A stretch of 64,000 nucleotides of DNA, from NCBI GenBank assembly GCA_035772735.1, contig JASDFA010000010.1, positions 90,912,001-90,976,000 on the forward strand, given 5' to 3'. Positions 1 to 11,745 of this stretch are shown piece by piece. Each line of letters starts with the position of its first letter. The first letter of the stretch is position 1. Origin of the DNA: Datura wrightii. Its lineage: Eukaryota > Streptophyta > Magnoliopsida > Solanales > Solanaceae. Made by a program: the position numbers and the translations under genes. The notes below the pieces were generated by a model. It saw only the letters and a program-made list of their open reading frames with translations, did not search any database and had not been told where the DNA came from.

Positions 1-505
1 TTTCCCTTAGCCTACACTACAAGCAAATTAATGTCCTAATTGATCCTTGATTCATAATTCTATATTAGCAGAGTATTACATTAAGGGCAAGCATATGGGT
101 TGTCTTTTGCATGTATGTTGAGTTCTCTTGTGAGAGTGAGTGGAAATTATTTTATTTATGCCAAAGTTAATCTTATTCTAGATCTTGTGTGAAAATGGGC
201 ATCTCTCCAAATTGTGAGGGGAACAATAGTAAGAATTTGGTTTAATCTTGATTTCTAAATTACATATAATTCATGTTGGCCCAAAATATGTCTTGATGAG
301 TTAATTTTCAAAAGCTAAGTGATTTCGAACTTTGACATCTTAATGTTGAACCTATATGCATGCGAGTGAGTTATTTGAGCTTCATTGATTTGTCTCATGA
401 TCCTAAGTGTAAGTAGACCTATTCGTAGGATGAATTTTGTGCTTAAATGTGAGAAGGGAAGTAGTAGATTGTTCGAGGATGAACAATAGTTTAACTGTGG
501 GGTGT
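1..505 (+). other. 3' internal tail of retroelement T1
   Basis: AT-rich sequence with no credible coding region. It ends in TTCGAGGATGAACAATAG, then TTTAACTGTGGGGTG directly before an LTR start. That arrangement (a gaggatgaa block, then a G-rich polypurine tract) is the usual end of the internal region of a plant Ty3/gypsy element, so I read this as the 3' untranslated tail of an element whose body lies left of the window. Short ORFs on the minus strand here have no recognisable domain. Confidence 0.6.
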
Positions 506-908
506 TGATGAAGGGCATATTTATGCACTTCATAGACGTATTTTTTCCCGTACTTTACTATGTTTTGAGAAATAAATATGTGTGTTTGCATGAGATTATG
601 TTATATATTTGACAAAATAGCTAACACATGTGATTAGATATTTTCAGGGCTAAAAGTGATGGATTTGGGTGCATTTGAGACGTTTGGATTGAAGTTGAAG
701 AAGAAGGAATGCACTAAGCAAGAATTAAAGAGAAATAAAATTAATTAGTGCAATGCCACGCCCGCGCAACCAGCAGCGCGATGTGCCAGACCATTGGCGC
801 TAAAGGTCGCATGAGGTAGCAAGAAACAGGCACTACAAGACGTCCGACACCCAGCAAGGCTGGCATAAGGCCAGGAGTGAGGCGCCCAGCTCCCCTGCGC
901 GTGGGCAG
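506..908 (+). repeat. T1 3' LTR, left part
   Basis: The LTR starts TGATGAAGGGCATATTTATG after the polypurine tract; a start at 503 (TGTTGATG) is also possible. It is cut at 908 by element A1 and resumes at 10603. Its last ~160 bases are GC-rich, as are the first ~80 bases after A1, so the two halves join in composition. With the right part it gives an LTR of about 1.55 kb. The family matches solo LTR D at 57079-58754, which lies on the opposite strand. Placement in the Tat/Athila group is an inference from the PPT context. Confidence 0.65.
904..908. repeat. Target-site duplication of A1, left copy
   Basis: GGCAG immediately before the TG of the A1 5' LTR; the identical five bases follow the CA of the 3' LTR at 10598-10602. 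A perfect 5-bp TSD fixes both ends of A1. Confidence 0.9.
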
Positions 909-1029
909 TGTTATACCCCGTAGAATTCCCGGCACCTAGATGACCTATTGGCACGTTGGTTAAGCATATTTGAAGGCCATACGTGCTAGAGAAAGGCCCG
1001 GGGAAAGATCGGACGAGAAGCCTGTCGAA

Positions 1030-1144
1030 CCATCGCGGAAGGAGCTTAGGCAGAGCCCCTCCGCGATGGCAGCGTGTCACGGAGGAGGAGCCTCCGCGTT
1101 GGCTCCGTGACACGTTGGCCTTGTCCAGGCCCAAGTATATAAAG
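1030..1144 (+). promoter_or_regulatory. A1 LTR promoter block: two GC hairpins plus TATA box
   Basis: Two perfect inverted repeats lie in tandem: CCATCGCGGA (1030-1039) with TCCGCGATGG (1060-1069), and CGTGTCACGGAG (1073-1084) with CTCCGTGACACG (1103-1114). They are followed by TATATAAAG at 1136-1144, a good TATA box for LTR transcription. All elements are repeated in the 3' LTR. The hairpins are seen directly; a promoter role is inferred from position. Confidence 0.65.
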
Positions 1145-2065
1145 CCCCACTTTGGTTTTAAATGATAAAAACTTATGAAAATTTCCAGAAAACGCAGAGG
1201 GCAGAGAGGGACGAAGGAAGGTAATATATTATCGTCCGATTACGCTGCCAAACGTTGCCCAAACTCAAATTAACTCCAGATACTGAGGTATTTAGCAGCA
1301 GAGAGCATTCCTACAGATTCAGTTTCATAAAATACGGCCGACGAATCATCGAGCCACCGAGCTAAGGTAAGTGGAATTGCTCTAAACTAGTGTCTATGTG
1401 TTCCTAGCTCTGAAGTGAATATTTCTCCCTTCTGGACCTCTGAAAAATAGCGAGTCTCTGGCCGTCTTTCAATAAGCCTAAGTTTAGGCTATAAACTATA
1501 TCGAAAGTGACGTTGCCTTTTGAAATAAAGTTGTATTTAGTATTGATTGACATATTTATGAATGCAGTTGGGAGAAAACAGTTGAAGTACCGGCTGAGCC
1601 TCGTCCGACAGACGAATAGTTCAAGGATAAGGTATGTAAAGCTAGTTCCCTCGGCAAGTTAAGTAATATCGATACAGTACAATGATTTACAGGCCAGTAG
1701 AATGTTCAAAAGTCAAATGTTACGTTTATTGTGAATGTTGATACGATATGAGAAGCATCGAGTTGTAACTTGCGTGAAACTTACTAGTACGACATAGATT
1801 CTAACACAAGTGTTAGAAACTGCCCAGTATGCTCAGTATGTGATGTAATATGAAATGTTAAGATATTATTGTATTTAGTTGAAACCCCGTAAAGTGATGC
1901 AATATCCGTAAAGCACTTCAGAAATGGAATGGCAGGCTAAAATAATGTTTAGAACGCATGTTAGGAATAGTAAATCATGTTAATACGGAACTCAGTAAAC
2001 AACATAGTTTTCAGCAGAAACACTATCTTGTATAGCATTTGCCCTAGTACAGTTTGGCAGGAGAC

Positions 2066-2088
2066 TATATATATATATATATATATAT
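2066..2088. repeat. AT microsatellite in A1 5' LTR
   Basis: A (TA)n run of 23 bases. The matching run in the 3' LTR (9164-9204) is 41 bases, showing slippage since insertion. Confidence 0.9.
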
Positions 2089-3444
2089 TTACCAGTCTCA
2101 GCACATATTGAATACGTACAGATTACTATCATTAGTTCAGCATGTAATGTATACGATACTTTACTAGTTGAGACCGTTGTATTGTTTGGGGTTGGACTAC
2201 TTAGCATCCATGACCACCCCAGGGTTAATAGCTGTATCGACTCATCCGCCAGAGGACGAGGATACGTCGCTCTATGGAGTGGCATGCCGTCCCCCAGGGG
2301 ACGAAGATGGGATGCCAGTTTCCCCATATTTTGCCTTGGTCGGCTTTTATACACCCCCGTCGAGCGGATACGCCCGGGTGTTGATTCAAGAGTCCTTCGG
2401 ACTCAGGTACAGTTATAGTTAGGGGCTCAGCGAGCCCAAGTGCATACCCAGGGGACCGGCGGGATGCTTACAACCATTATAGGAGATGGGATGACCGGGG
2501 TAAGGGTGTAGATTCTGTGCTGGTTGTACCTCCCGGCTTATGGGGGCCGGGTAAGGTTTGTGTGTGCCATGTTATGCTATTTAATGTTATGCCATGTTAC
2601 GTTAGATACGAGTAGATCAGCAGTAGAGGGATATGTCTCCAGGTATGGCTCCTATTTCCTTCCAGTAAAGATTGAGAGAAGGTATGATTTACATTATCAG
2701 ACAGTTAATCTATTCTCTCTACTTCAGTTTCATCAGTTATATTATTGTTTTCAGATGTTTCTTTCAGTTATTACTTTACATACTCAATACCAGCGGTACT
2801 GACGCCCGGTGGGGCGCTGCATTACTTGCCTGCAGGTACTTGTAGACGAGCAGGCGATACCACGTGATTCCTATCAGCGATCAAGTATTCAGGTCCTGTC
2901 ATCCGAAGACTGAATTCCAGAGGTGTATTCCAGTTTCCTTTGTTGTATAGTACGGGTAGGTCAGGGCCCTATCCCGATCATTTCTATTGCTGTTCCTAGA
3001 GGCTTGCAGTCTGTATATATCTCCCTGTGGTCAGATGAGCCGGTCGTGTGAGGTCGTGCAGTTGTTAGCTATTAGTACTTTTGCTTCTTTTATGTTGGCC
3101 GTGTGGGGCCATAAGTTGACAGTAGTGGTGACCTTGCCGGTCCAGTAGCCTTCTAGTATATTATTGCTGAGTTACAGATAACTAGACAGCATGGTGGGCT
3201 TGTCGGCCCGCATAGGTTTCCCTAAATAGATATGTTTCTGGTCAGCTGTTAGTACAGGTGCAGGAGGCTATAGGCCAATGGGCCGGGGGCTGTGTTTACA
3301 GCCGTTATATAGCCCTTTGTTTCCAGAAATATGAGTTAGAGCCAGCCAGGCACCAGATGTGCCTAGGCTTAGCAGTCCAGCAGTTCAGGTCCCATTAGGG
3401 CACCAGGTGCCAGTCATACCCCCCAAGGCGGGGTGTGACAAACT

Positions 3445-3456
3445 TGGTATCAGAGC
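3445..3456 (+). other. A1 primer-binding site (tRNA-iMet type)
   Basis: TGGTATCAGAGC starts four bases after the 5' LTR. It is the standard plant gypsy/copia PBS complementary to the 3' end of initiator-Met tRNA, the primer for minus-strand DNA synthesis. All 12 bases are intact. Confidence 0.9.
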
Positions 3457-5779
3457 AGGTCGTATCCCAGGGAGTCTGCAAGCCGTGCTAAGTAGAGTCT
3501 TGTCTATGGATGTGTTGTGCACCACATATTATAGGCAGGAGGCTGCGAGGCATGATAGGATGGTTACCCTTCCTTCTCAGTCAGTCGTGCTTTAGAGCAG
3601 TACAGTATAGGGTTGAGTCCCTAAAAACTTACCGTATTCTTTGATTACAGATACAAAGGTAGATCAGCATTACCCTACTACAGGCAGAAGATCAGATATG
3701 ACAACAGGAGAAGGCATTAGCCAGTTATAGGGTAACTACAGCAGCAGGAGGAGGTAACAGGGACCTCCCAATGTTATCTCTTTTATTGGTATCATCCCCA
3801 GTATATGTCAATAACGATAGAATAGGAAGTCAGGAATGTAATGTGCATATGAGTTGAATTATTTATTAGCCATATAAGATCTGATTAAGATTACAGACAA
3901 GGTCAGACCACCAGGTAAGTATAAGAAAGATGAGGGAAAGAAGCAGGAATGCCAGATCTTGTGGGGAAATTAGAATTACCCCCGGATTGATAAAATATCG
4001 TATTAAGGATTAAGCCTCGGGCTGACAATAGGATTGCAGTTCAGAATACCGCAGTATGTCCGCTATGGAAAAGTTAAGAAGCTACCGATACAACAATTTT
4101 AATCTAGTGTAGCCTAGAGATAAGGCCCAGCAGACAGTTATGGGCTCTCAATATATGCCTAGTAAGGCTACAAGATTCGAACATCGACCCCACATCGCGA
4201 GAGTGGAGGACTTTCAAACAGCAGATAATAATTAGAGTGTTTATGTTTGTTACTTTCAGAATGGGGTGACAATGCAATGAAATGATAAGTCAGGGCAAGA
4301 GATAGTATTAGGCCGTAAAAGCGGTGTATCATGTATGGCATGAGACTCAGCAGAGCATGTCAGAGATTATGTATTACCGCAGAATTCAGTACATATTGTA
4401 CGTAACTAGCGATATATATATATATATACAGATAATAGGTATGCTGTGGGTAGCTGCCCAAGGGGTATAATCACGGATACTGATTAGTAAGAGAAAGCAT
4501 GTACAAATTGCATTGCAAGATCCCCTTGCAAAAAAAAGAGAGAGAAGAGAGAAGAAAGAAAGAAAGGAGAGAAGAAAGGAGAAAGGGAAAGGAAAAGAGA
4601 AAGGGCAGATTAAGTGTGAATTACGTATGAAGTCATAGGAACTATCTCAGTTCTCAGTTATTAGGTTAATAGATTTATGTGTTGTTGTCAGATCTAGGCT
4701 CTAGGAGCTTACCAGAGTTAATGGCCTAAAACAGATGGCTAGATGATAAGGGCGCAGTTAGACGGTCTACCGACCAGCTGGCGCCTGCATTAGTAGGGAG
4801 GCATCCCTGAAGATCGGTAACAGTAGTGCATGTGCTAGAACCAGGATTAGAGGCCGAATAGGCAAATTTCAGAGATTAGCAATGCCAAATTGTTCTAGTA
4901 TGTTAAGTGGTCGTACGTCATTTTCCCTAGCCTTGTAGGTGAGAGTCGGCCTTAACCAACCTAGCAGTTATTATGTGGAACACCCCATAAGCCAACCGGC
5001 CGTCCCAGTCAGAATACCTGTGGGTACCCCAAGGAAGGGTCCACATCAGTAGTCAGCGACAGACTAGTAATTCAGCTGGTTTTCATAAGATATTTAGATA
5101 CAGAGCCCTAGCAGAAGGCCAGTATTTACAGAATAGCTCATAAGACCGAGAATTCCCCAGAATAGCAGTATAAATCAAAGTGGATATACTGCTAGGGCTG
5201 GAAGGCGTAAGAAATTGATAGTACCCTGCTAGCATAGTGTTCATTAAGACTAGGGGGTCAGTAGACTCCCCGTGAAGATCCAGAGATCAATCACCTGGAA
5301 GCAAGTTTGATTAAGCCCAGCCTTACAGTGGCTTAAATAAAATAACAGAGCAATTAGATGCCCACAAGTCTGCGGTTATGCACGAACTATAAGCACTCAA
5401 GTAGAACGATTAGAGCATTGTTAGACTATTGCCGCATTCGGGTCATTCAACTCAACTATTTAGTTATTTAAGGTTATGCAGCCAGATCATTAGAGGTCAT
5501 GGTCAATATCAGGACCCCCTGACTAGATACGGGTGCATGGTGTGCAGATAGTCGTTCAAGGTTACTTTAGCAACAAGTAGCCTTAGCATGCGGCTAGAAG
5601 GCCAGATAAGCTCTAGTTATACCGGTAGCCTACTTGTCAGATTCTCCTGTATAATAAACCAGTATGACTGTCAGTTATATGTCAATTTTTGTAAATGTGA
5701 ATTTTAGTTGAGTTTAGTAGCCTTTTTTTGGTCACATTATGTTGGAGGCTGGTGTACAGATAGATACACAGAAAAATCG
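3457..5779 (+). other. A1 internal 5' half: no readable gag, protease or RT body
   Basis: In an intact element this stretch would carry gag, protease and most of RT. I see no zinc knuckle, no protease DSG motif and no RT LDYR or FIDD motif in any frame; stops are dense in all frames. It includes a 76-base pure purine run (4530-4605) and a short AT repeat near 4412. Either the coding sequence is too decayed to read by eye or it was replaced by non-coding DNA. Confidence 0.55.
4530..4605 (+). repeat. 76-base uninterrupted polypurine (GA-rich) tract
   Basis: Only A and G for 76 bases, built from short GA and GAAA repeats. It lies mid-element, far from the true PPT at 7991-8006. Confidence 0.9.
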
Positions 5780-7780
5780 AAACAGTGAAGACATAGCCTA
5801 GACCTACCACTCCGATCGAAGTATGCAATCCCTGCGGCTAGCCGGGTATTACAGAGGGTTTGTGGAAGGATTTTCCACCTTGGCAGCACCTCTGACTAAA
5901 TTGACACAGAAGGCCGTAAAGTTCCAGTAGGCTGAGGCGTGTGAGCAGAACTTCCAAGAGTTAAAAGTCAGGTTAACATTAGCTCCAGTGTTAGTATTAC
6001 CAGAAGGTACAGAGGGTTGATGTAACATGGTAAAGTAATAGCTTATGCTTTCAGGCAGTTCGAGAAACGTGAAGAGAACTATCTTACCCGTGACCTGGAG
6101 TTAGCTGCAGTAGTTTATGCCTTAAAGAGTGAAAAATTTGTATCACCCAAGAAGGGCTAATATGGTAGCAGATGCCCTTAGCCTTAATCCTATGGGGAGT
6201 TGGCATACTTGCAGCCGGAACAGCGGGAATAGATCCGAGAATTACACTAGTTAGCCGGTTTAGCCATTCACATAGCAGAAATAAAAGATAACAGAGCGAT
6301 AACACAGAATGTCGCAGTGTTGTCGTTAGTGGTGGAAGTAAAGGAACGGCAGTATAAAAACCCTAGCCAGGTTCAATTTGAACATAAGGTTCAGTAAGGA
6401 GAGGTGACATATTTTCAGATAACCGAGGATGAAGTGTTACAATATAAAGGCCGCATTTGTGTCCCAGATATTTTGGGGACATCGCCAGCAGCTTATAAGC
6501 GAGGCGCATTACGCCCGCTATTCTCTCCACCCAGGCGCGACGAAAATGTGCCATGATATCAAAAAAAACTACTAGTGGCCAGGTATGAAAAGAGAAATTG
6601 CTGAATTTGTAGCCCAGTGTCCTAACTGCCAACAGGTGAAGGCAGAACATCAGAAACTAGGCAGGTTAACTTAGGACATAGCTGTGCCTCTCTGGAGATG
6701 AGAAGCAGTGAATATGGATTTTGTGGCAGGATTACCCCATACTAGACACGGAAATGATTCTATTTGGGTAATAGTTGACAGGCTGACAAAATCAGCTCAT
6801 TTCCTGCCAGTGAAAGCTACCTTCCCGGCTGAGGATTATGCCGAATTATCTATCAGAAAAATAGTTAGATTGCATGGAATGCCGGTATCCATTATTTCAG
6901 ATAGGGGAGCACAGTTTACAGCTAGATTTTGACAGAGGTCTGGAAATGTAGATTAACTTGAGCACAACATTTCATCCTTAAACAGGTGAGCAGGCTGAGC
7001 GCACAATTCAGATGCTCGAACACATGTTGCGAGCGTGTGTGCTAGATTTCGGTAGTATCCAAAGTGAGCATTTACCATTAATTGAATTTGCCTACAATAA
7101 TAGCTATCATTCAGCCATCCAGATGACGCCTTTTGAGGCATTATACGAGCGAAAATGCAGATCGCCGAACGGTGTTTGAAATCTGAGAATCAGTATTGGT
7201 TGGCCCAGACATTGTTCAGTAGTCAAAGGAAAAGGTAAAGCTTATCCGAAGAATGCTTACTGACTGCATAGAGCCGCCAGAAATCATATGCAGATGTGCG
7301 GCGCAGAAAATTGGAGTTTGATGTGTATGACTGGGTATTTCTGAAGTATCCCCAATGAAAGAGGTAGTGAGGTCTGCCAAGAAAGGTAAGCTCAGCCGAG
7401 GTTTGTTGGGCCTTGTCGGATTCGTTGAAGGACAGGCCGAGGGGCATATGAGTTGAATTTGCCTCCAGAATTAGAATCCGTTCATTCGGTCTTTCATGTA
7501 TCTATGCTGAGGAAATACATAGGAGACCCGTCCAGAGCAGTCCCAGTCTAGAATATTCAGGTTACGAAAAAGCTGGCCTATGAAGAGGTTCCAATAACTA
7601 TCTTAAACAAACAGATTCGCAGATTGAGGACTAAAAATATTACATCTATCAAGGTATTGAGGCGTAACAAGAACCGAGAGGAGATGACTTGGGAAGTGGA
7701 GGAAGATATGAGGACCAGATATCCTCACCTATTACAGGCCCAGTTAGGCGACAGGTATGTCCGTATTATTGCTATGTAGT
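5780..7780 (+). pseudogene. A1 pol remnant: RT end, RNase H, integrase, chromodomain-like tail
   Basis: Readable fragments in order: RT C-terminal thumb (LAGYYRGFVEGF, about 5838), RNase H ([19 protein letters not shown], about 6030), the short [13 protein letters not shown] piece (about 6140), the integrase zinc region (about 6500-6650), the integrase core at 6708-6932 with the first Asp (NMDFVAGLP) and second Asp (SDRGAQFT), then frameshifts. Later come [17 protein letters not shown] (about 7095), VHSVFHVSMLRKYIGDPS (about 7480) and the tail MTWEVEEDMRTRYPHLL (about 7685). Many frameshifts and stops; no functional enzyme is possible. The large decay contrasts with nearly identical LTRs. Confidence 0.85.
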
Positions 7781-7990
7781 ATCTTATGGTTATGTATGTA
7801 TAAGTGAGAAAGATTGATACCTAGCCATTCAGTGGATCTTAAAATATTGTGTACAGTACCTGTATTGGACTTTTCTGCATTTCAGGTTTTTGTGATAGTC
7901 CATATTACAGGGGAAACTCTGCCGAAATTTTTCTAGGAAGTAAAGTAAGTAGTCCTCTAGATAACAGTGTACATTCAAGGACGAATGTTC

Positions 7991-8006
7991 TTAAGGGGGG
8001 GGAGAA
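7991..8006 (+). other. A1 polypurine tract
   Basis: TTAAGGGGGGGGAGAA immediately before the 3' LTR, preceded by ACGAATGTTC, the usual upstream context in this lineage. It primes plus-strand synthesis. Confidence 0.88.
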
Positions 8007-9158
8007 TGTTATACCCCGTAGAATTCCCGGCACCTTGATGACCTATTCGCACGTTGGTTAAGCATATTTGAAGGCCATACATGCTAGAGAAAGGCCCGGG
8101 GAAAGATCGGATGAGAAGCCTGTCGAACCATCGCGGAAGGAGACGAGGCAGAGCCCCTCCGCGATGGCAGCGTGTCACGGAGGAGGAGCCTCCGCGTTGG
8201 CTCCGTGACACGTTGGCCTTGTCCAGGCCCAAGTATATAAAGCCCCACTTCGGTTTTAAATGATAAAAACTTATGAAAATTTCCAGAAAACGCAGAGGGC
8301 AGAGAGGGACGAAGGAAGGTAATATATTATCGTCCGATTACGCTGCCAAACGTTGCCCAAACTCAAATTAACTCCAGATACTGAGGTATTTAGCAGCAGA
8401 GAGCTTTCCTACAGATTCAGTTTCATAAAATACGGCCGACAAATCATCGAGCCACCGAGCTAAGGTAAGTGGAATTGCTCTAAACTAGTGTCTATGTGTT
8501 CCTAGCTGTGAAGTGAATATTTCTCCCTTCTGGACCTCTGAAAAATAGCGAGTCTCTGGCCGTCTTTCGATAAGCCTAAGTTTAGGCTATAAACTATATC
8601 GAAAGTGACGTTGCCTTTTGAAATAAAGTTGTATTTAGTATTGATTGACATATTTATGAATGCAGTTGGGAGAAAACAGTTGAAGTACCGGCTGAGCCTC
8701 GTCCGACAGACGAATAGTTCAAGGATAAGGTATGTAAAGCTAGTTCCCTCGGCAAGTTAAGTAATATCGGTACAGTACAATGATTTACAGGCCAGTAGAA
8801 TGTTCAGAAGTCAAATGTTACGTTTATTGTGAATGTTGATACGATATGAGAAGCATCGAGTTGTAACTTGCGTGAAACTTACTAGTACGACATAGATTCT
8901 AACACAAGTGTTAGAAACTGCCCAGTATGCTCAGTATGTGATGTAATATGAAATGTTAAGATATTATTGTATTTAGTTGAAACCCCGTAAAGTGATGCAA
9001 TATCCGTAAAGCACTTCAGAAATTGAATGGCAGGCTAAAATAATGTTTAGAACGCATGTTAGGAATAGTAAATCATGTTAATACAGAACTCAGTAAACAA
9101 CATAGTTTTTAGTAGAAACACTATCTTGTATAGCATTTGCCCCAGTACAGTTTGGCAG

Positions 9159-9209
<51 letters not shown>

Positions 9210-10597
9210 AGTCTCAGCACGTATTGAATACGTACAGATTACTATCATTAGTTCAGCATGTAATGCATACGATACTTTACCCCTATTAGCCTCAGCATGT
9301 GAGATATGCAGACAGTATTACTAGTTGAGAGCGTTGTATTGTTTGGGGTTGGACTACCTAGTATCCATGACTACCCCAGTGTTAATAGCTGTATCGACTC
9401 GTCCGCCAGAGGACGAGGATACGTCGCTCTACGGAGTGGCATGCCATCCCCCAGGGGACGAAGATGGGATGCCAGTTTCCCCATATTTTGCCTTGGTCGG
9501 CTTTTATACACCCCCGTCGAGCGGATACGCCCGGGTGTTGATTCAGGAGTCCTTCGGACTCAGGTACAGTTATAGTCAGGGGCTCAGCGAGCCCAAGTGC
9601 ATACCCAGGGGACCGGCGGGATGCTTACAGCCATTATAGGAGATGGGATGACCGGTGTAGGGGTGTAGATTCTGTGCTGGTTGTACCTCCCGGCTTATGG
9701 GGGCCGGGTAAGGTTTGTGTGTGCCATGTTATGCTATTTCATGTTATGCCATGTTACGTTAGATATGAGTAGATCAGCAGTAGAGGCATATGTCTCCAGG
9801 TATGACTCCTATTTCCTTCCAGTAAAGATTGATAGAAGGTATGATTTACATTATCAGACAGTTAATCTATTCTCTCTACTTCAGTTTCATCAGTTATATT
9901 ATTGTTTTCAGATGTTTCTTTCAGTTATTGCTTTACATACTCAGTACCAGCGGTACTGACGCCCGGTGGGGCGCTACATTACTTGCCTGCAGGTACTCGT
10001 AGACGAGCAGGCGATACCACGTGATTCCTATCAGCGATCAAGTATTCAGCTCCTGTCATCCGGAGACTGAATTTCAGAGGTGTATTCCAGTTTCCTTTGT
10101 TGTATAGTACGGGTAGGTCGGGGCCCTGTCCCGATCATTTCTATTGTTGTTCCTAGAGGCTTGCAGTGTGTATATATCTCCCTGTGGTCAGATGAGCCGG
10201 TCGTGTGAGGCCATGCAGTTGTTAGCTATTAGTACTTTTGCTTCTTTTATGTTGGTCGTGTGGGGCCATAAGTTGACAGTAGTGGTGACCTTGCCGGTCA
10301 CGTAGCCTTCTAGTATATTATTGCTGAGTTATAGATAACTAGACAGCATGGTGGCCTTGTCGGCCCGCATAGGTTTCCCAGAATAGATATGTTTCTTGTC
10401 AGCTGTTAGTACAGGTGCAGGAGGCTATAGGCCAATGGGCCGGGGGCTATGTTTACAGCCGTTATATAGCCCTTTGTTTCCAGAAATATGAGTTAGAGCC
10501 AGCCAGGCACCAGATGTGCCCAGGCTTAGCAGTCCAGCAGTTCAGGTCCCAGTAGGGCACCAGGTGCCAGTCATACCCTCTAAGGCGGGGTGTGACA
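8007..10597 (+). repeat. A1 3' LTR
   Basis: Starts TGTTATACCCCGTAGAATTC, ends GGCGGGGTGTGACA, then TSD GGCAG. The promoter block is repeated: inverted repeats 8128-8137/8158-8167 and 8171-8182/8201-8212, TATA box 8234-8242. AT run at 9164-9204 (41 bases). It keeps the 41 bp missing from the 5' copy. Scattered substitutions relative to the 5' LTR are mostly transitions. Confidence 0.92.
8128..8242 (+). promoter_or_regulatory. Second copy of the A1 hairpin/TATA block
   Basis: Both GC inverted repeats are perfect here as in the 5' LTR, although the loop of the first differs (AGACGAGG against AGCTTAGG). Stems unchanged beside a changed loop fits retention of the stems, but two copies are too few to prove it. 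The TATA box lies 22 bases after the second stem. Confidence 0.6.
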
Positions 10598-10602
10598 GGC
10601 AG
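10598..10602. repeat. Target-site duplication of A1, right copy
   Basis: GGCAG, identical to 904-908. Confidence 0.9.
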
Positions 10603-11745
10603 GCGTGACACAAGCCATCTCCAGCGCGTTGGCAGGTGCGCAGCAGCACACTCCCTGCGCGACAAGGCGTGCAATGCGGCGCTAGGATACGACTTTGACA
10701 AGGGCGACATGGCTAAGATGTTTCACATGGACAAAAACCAATTCCCTCTTCAACTAGGAAAAGGTACTTTACAATCCCAAGCCAAATTCATCATGAATGA
10801 AAACATCAAACTACTATAAATACCCTTCTATTTTCATGTAATAGGGAAGTCTTGAAGTTGTGAACACAAAAGCTTGAGAGGAAGTCTTCAATTAGAAAAG
10901 TATTCAGTAAGAAAGTTTTGAGAGTTAGTTATATTTTAAGACGATTGTAAAGTTGTCCTTCCGAATTTTGCATTAATCAAGTGAAGGTTCTTCCAATCAT
11001 TGTTGTAAGTATAAATTTTAGTGTTTATTTATGAAGGCTATTAATTTTCTTATGAACATGATAGGCTAAAACTACCACAACTAGGGTTGTGGGAACCATG
11101 GTGAATTAACAAGTTAGGGTTACAAAAAGTGATTCTAAACCAATACAAACACTTATATTGTATTCTCTTCATCTTTAACAATTCTTAACGTTGTGCAATG
11201 TTAGGAAGTGCCCGAATTCTTTACTTACTTATATGGAAGAGGTAGAGATTAGTAAAATTGAATTACAACAGAGCCTTGATCATGATGATCATTGTATTAA
11301 CTTGAGTTGTGGTCGCAGGATACATAAATATGAAACTTAGTGATAACGGTTAATTTGCAATCGCTCATGAGACTTGGTTTAGTAATTGAGTATAGTCATT
11401 CAATAGGGACTGGTCGGTCATTTTAATGAACCTAAGTTATCAGTTCTACAAGTAAAGTATTGGGATAGACACTAGTGTAAAACCCGAAGTAGTTAAGGAT
11501 CCATGGGGAACACTTACCCTAGTTAATTTCATTAATTTGGAAACAACCATCAATTTTTCAACATTGTTACTTATTAATCTTACAAATCCCCCCTCTTAGG
11601 AAATAATTAACTAAAAATCTTAAGCACTAGCATTCTTTTATATCCTTCCATATTCCCTGTGGGATAGAGCCTAACCTCTAGTGGGATTCTTTATTGACAA
11701 CGTCCGCTTCTCACTTCAGTAAGAGGTGTAGTTTCAGCGTTATCA
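10603..11745 (+). repeat. T1 3' LTR, right part
   Basis: Continues the T1 LTR after A1. It aligns, reverse-complemented, with solo LTR D (57079 to about 57900), including the ACCACAACTAGGGTTGTGG block, GATCCATGGGGAACACTTACCC and the CCCTGTGGGATAG block near the end. It ends CGTTATCA at 11745, where A2 pol sequence resumes. An ORF at 10592-10819 crosses the A1/T1 junction and is not a gene. Confidence 0.7.

Larger units (their letters stand above)
909..3440 (+). repeat. A1 5' LTR
   Basis: Begins TGTTATACCCCGTAGAATTC and ends AAGGCGGGGTGTGACA, directly followed by the PBS. Relative to the 3' LTR it lacks 41 bp at about 2160, between two TTAC tetramers, and has a shorter AT run (23 against 41 bases). 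ORFs seen here on both strands (745-1134, 2168-2422, 2524-2802 and others) recur at the same places in the 3' LTR and are chance readings of LTR DNA. Confidence 0.92.
909..10597 (+). mobile_element. A1: complete Ty3/gypsy LTR retrotransposon with dead interior
   Basis: A 9.69-kb element with TG...CA LTRs of 2532 and 2591 bp, a perfect GGCAG TSD, an intact iMet-type PBS and a G-run polypurine tract. By eye the LTRs are about 97-98% identical; the whole length difference is one 41-bp gap plus 18 bp of an AT microsatellite. The 4.57-kb interior keeps only ruined RT-end, RNase H and integrase sequence and no ORF above about 80 codons. Lineage: Tekay/Del-like chromovirus, from the chromodomain-type tail and long LTRs. 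It sits inside the T1 LTR and is one of the youngest insertions here. Confidence 0.9.

Noticed and set aside
745..1134. 129-codon minus-strand ORF
   Set aside because: It crosses the T1/A1 junction at 908/909, and its A1 part recurs in the 3' LTR (7975-8232), so it is a shadow of LTR DNA.
2168..2422. ORFs repeated at 9306-9639
   Set aside because: They are the same LTR segment in both A1 LTRs, with no known protein features; the two frames overlap and neither is favoured.
10592..10819. 75-codon plus-strand ORF
   Set aside because: It starts in the A1 LTR end and runs into the T1 LTR; chance.
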